Source: Pterobdella sp. o SKG-2022
Taxonomy: Eukaryota > Annelida > Clitellata > Hirudinida > Piscicolidae
Direction of reading: 5' to 3'
NCBI GenBank assembly: GCA_964035795.1
Contig: OZ038321.1
Coordinates: forward strand, 9,762,294 to 9,826,293
Length of the DNA stretch: 64,000 nucleotides
Positions 63,832 to 64,000 of the stretch are shown piece after piece. Under the pieces are notes generated by a model, which was given only the letters and a program-made list of their open reading frames with translations, did no database searches and was not told where the DNA came from. Each line of letters opens with the position of its first letter. Position 1 is the first letter of the stretch. Made by a program: the position numbers and the translations under genes.

Positions 63832-64000
63832 TGGGTCGCGGAAAAAAATTACCATTTACATTTACAGCAGATGGAAGGAAATTAGTATTTATTTTTTATT
63901 ACTGCTCAGTTTGCGACTGTTGGGCATGAGGGCGTTTCTCGCTTAAATTTTGTAAGCAAACTTTGTCTTACATTTAGTTATATTTTGACAAATTATGAGT
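63832..64000. other. Right edge, no gene seen
   Basis: AT-rich sequence with no recognised motif. Confidence 0.4.

Overview
The window is animal nuclear DNA from an invertebrate I cannot place. Three things show this: spliced genes with GT-AG introns (a Mediator subunit 11 gene and a rhodopsin-class peptide GPCR), many metazoan-type transposon families, and a very AT-rich background (roughly three quarters A+T by eye) with long trinucleotide arrays. There are no operons, ribosome binding sites or other bacterial features. A rotifer, cnidarian, flatworm or other AT-rich invertebrate would all fit; no lineage marker decides it.

Layout. 0.3-3.1 kb: decayed RTE-like LINE (+). 4.1-5.4 kb: an 864-bp TIR element flanked by TA, then a 29-bp perfect inverted repeat. 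6.3-8.6 kb: two CR1/L2-type reverse transcriptase (RT) fragments, one per strand. 8.9-12.1 kb: Dong/R4-like relics on both strands and a zinc-finger LINE tail. 12.8-13.4 kb: a piggyBac transposase relic. 13.4-17.9 kb: an almost complete, Asn-rich LINE whose ORF1 carries an AT-hook-like start, a coiled coil and a CCCH zinc finger; a long (ATT)n tail follows. 19.5-21.0 kb: a Penelope-like element (-) with RT and GIY-YIG nuclease, abutting 807 uninterrupted CTA units (21.04-23.46 kb). 23.5-26.6 kb: more CR1-type relics and a novel-looking TIR element.

26.6-39.6 kb is mostly featureless AT-rich DNA, with a few repeats, a palindrome carrying CCAAT and TATA-like motifs, and a tRNA-like relic. The GPCR gene lies at 39.66-40.8 kb (+). 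At 44.2-51.9 kb is a 7.7-kb degenerate ACT/ACA array containing a tandem duplication of about 2.33 kb. 52.7-61.6 kb is a nested pile of four LINE copies. A further RT tail (61.8 kb) and a possible orphan exon (62.3 kb) precede the MED11 gene at 62.84-63.33 kb (-). A second copy of the TIR element from 24.2 kb lies just upstream of MED11.

Functionally there are two credible host genes: a transcription-machinery subunit and a membrane receptor. Almost everything else is decayed mobile DNA. The least explained items are the two-copy CCAAT-bearing TIR family, the ACT arrays with higher-order structure, the CCCH-bearing LINE ORF1 and the CCAAT/TATA palindrome. All family assignments come from reading translated motifs; no database search was run.
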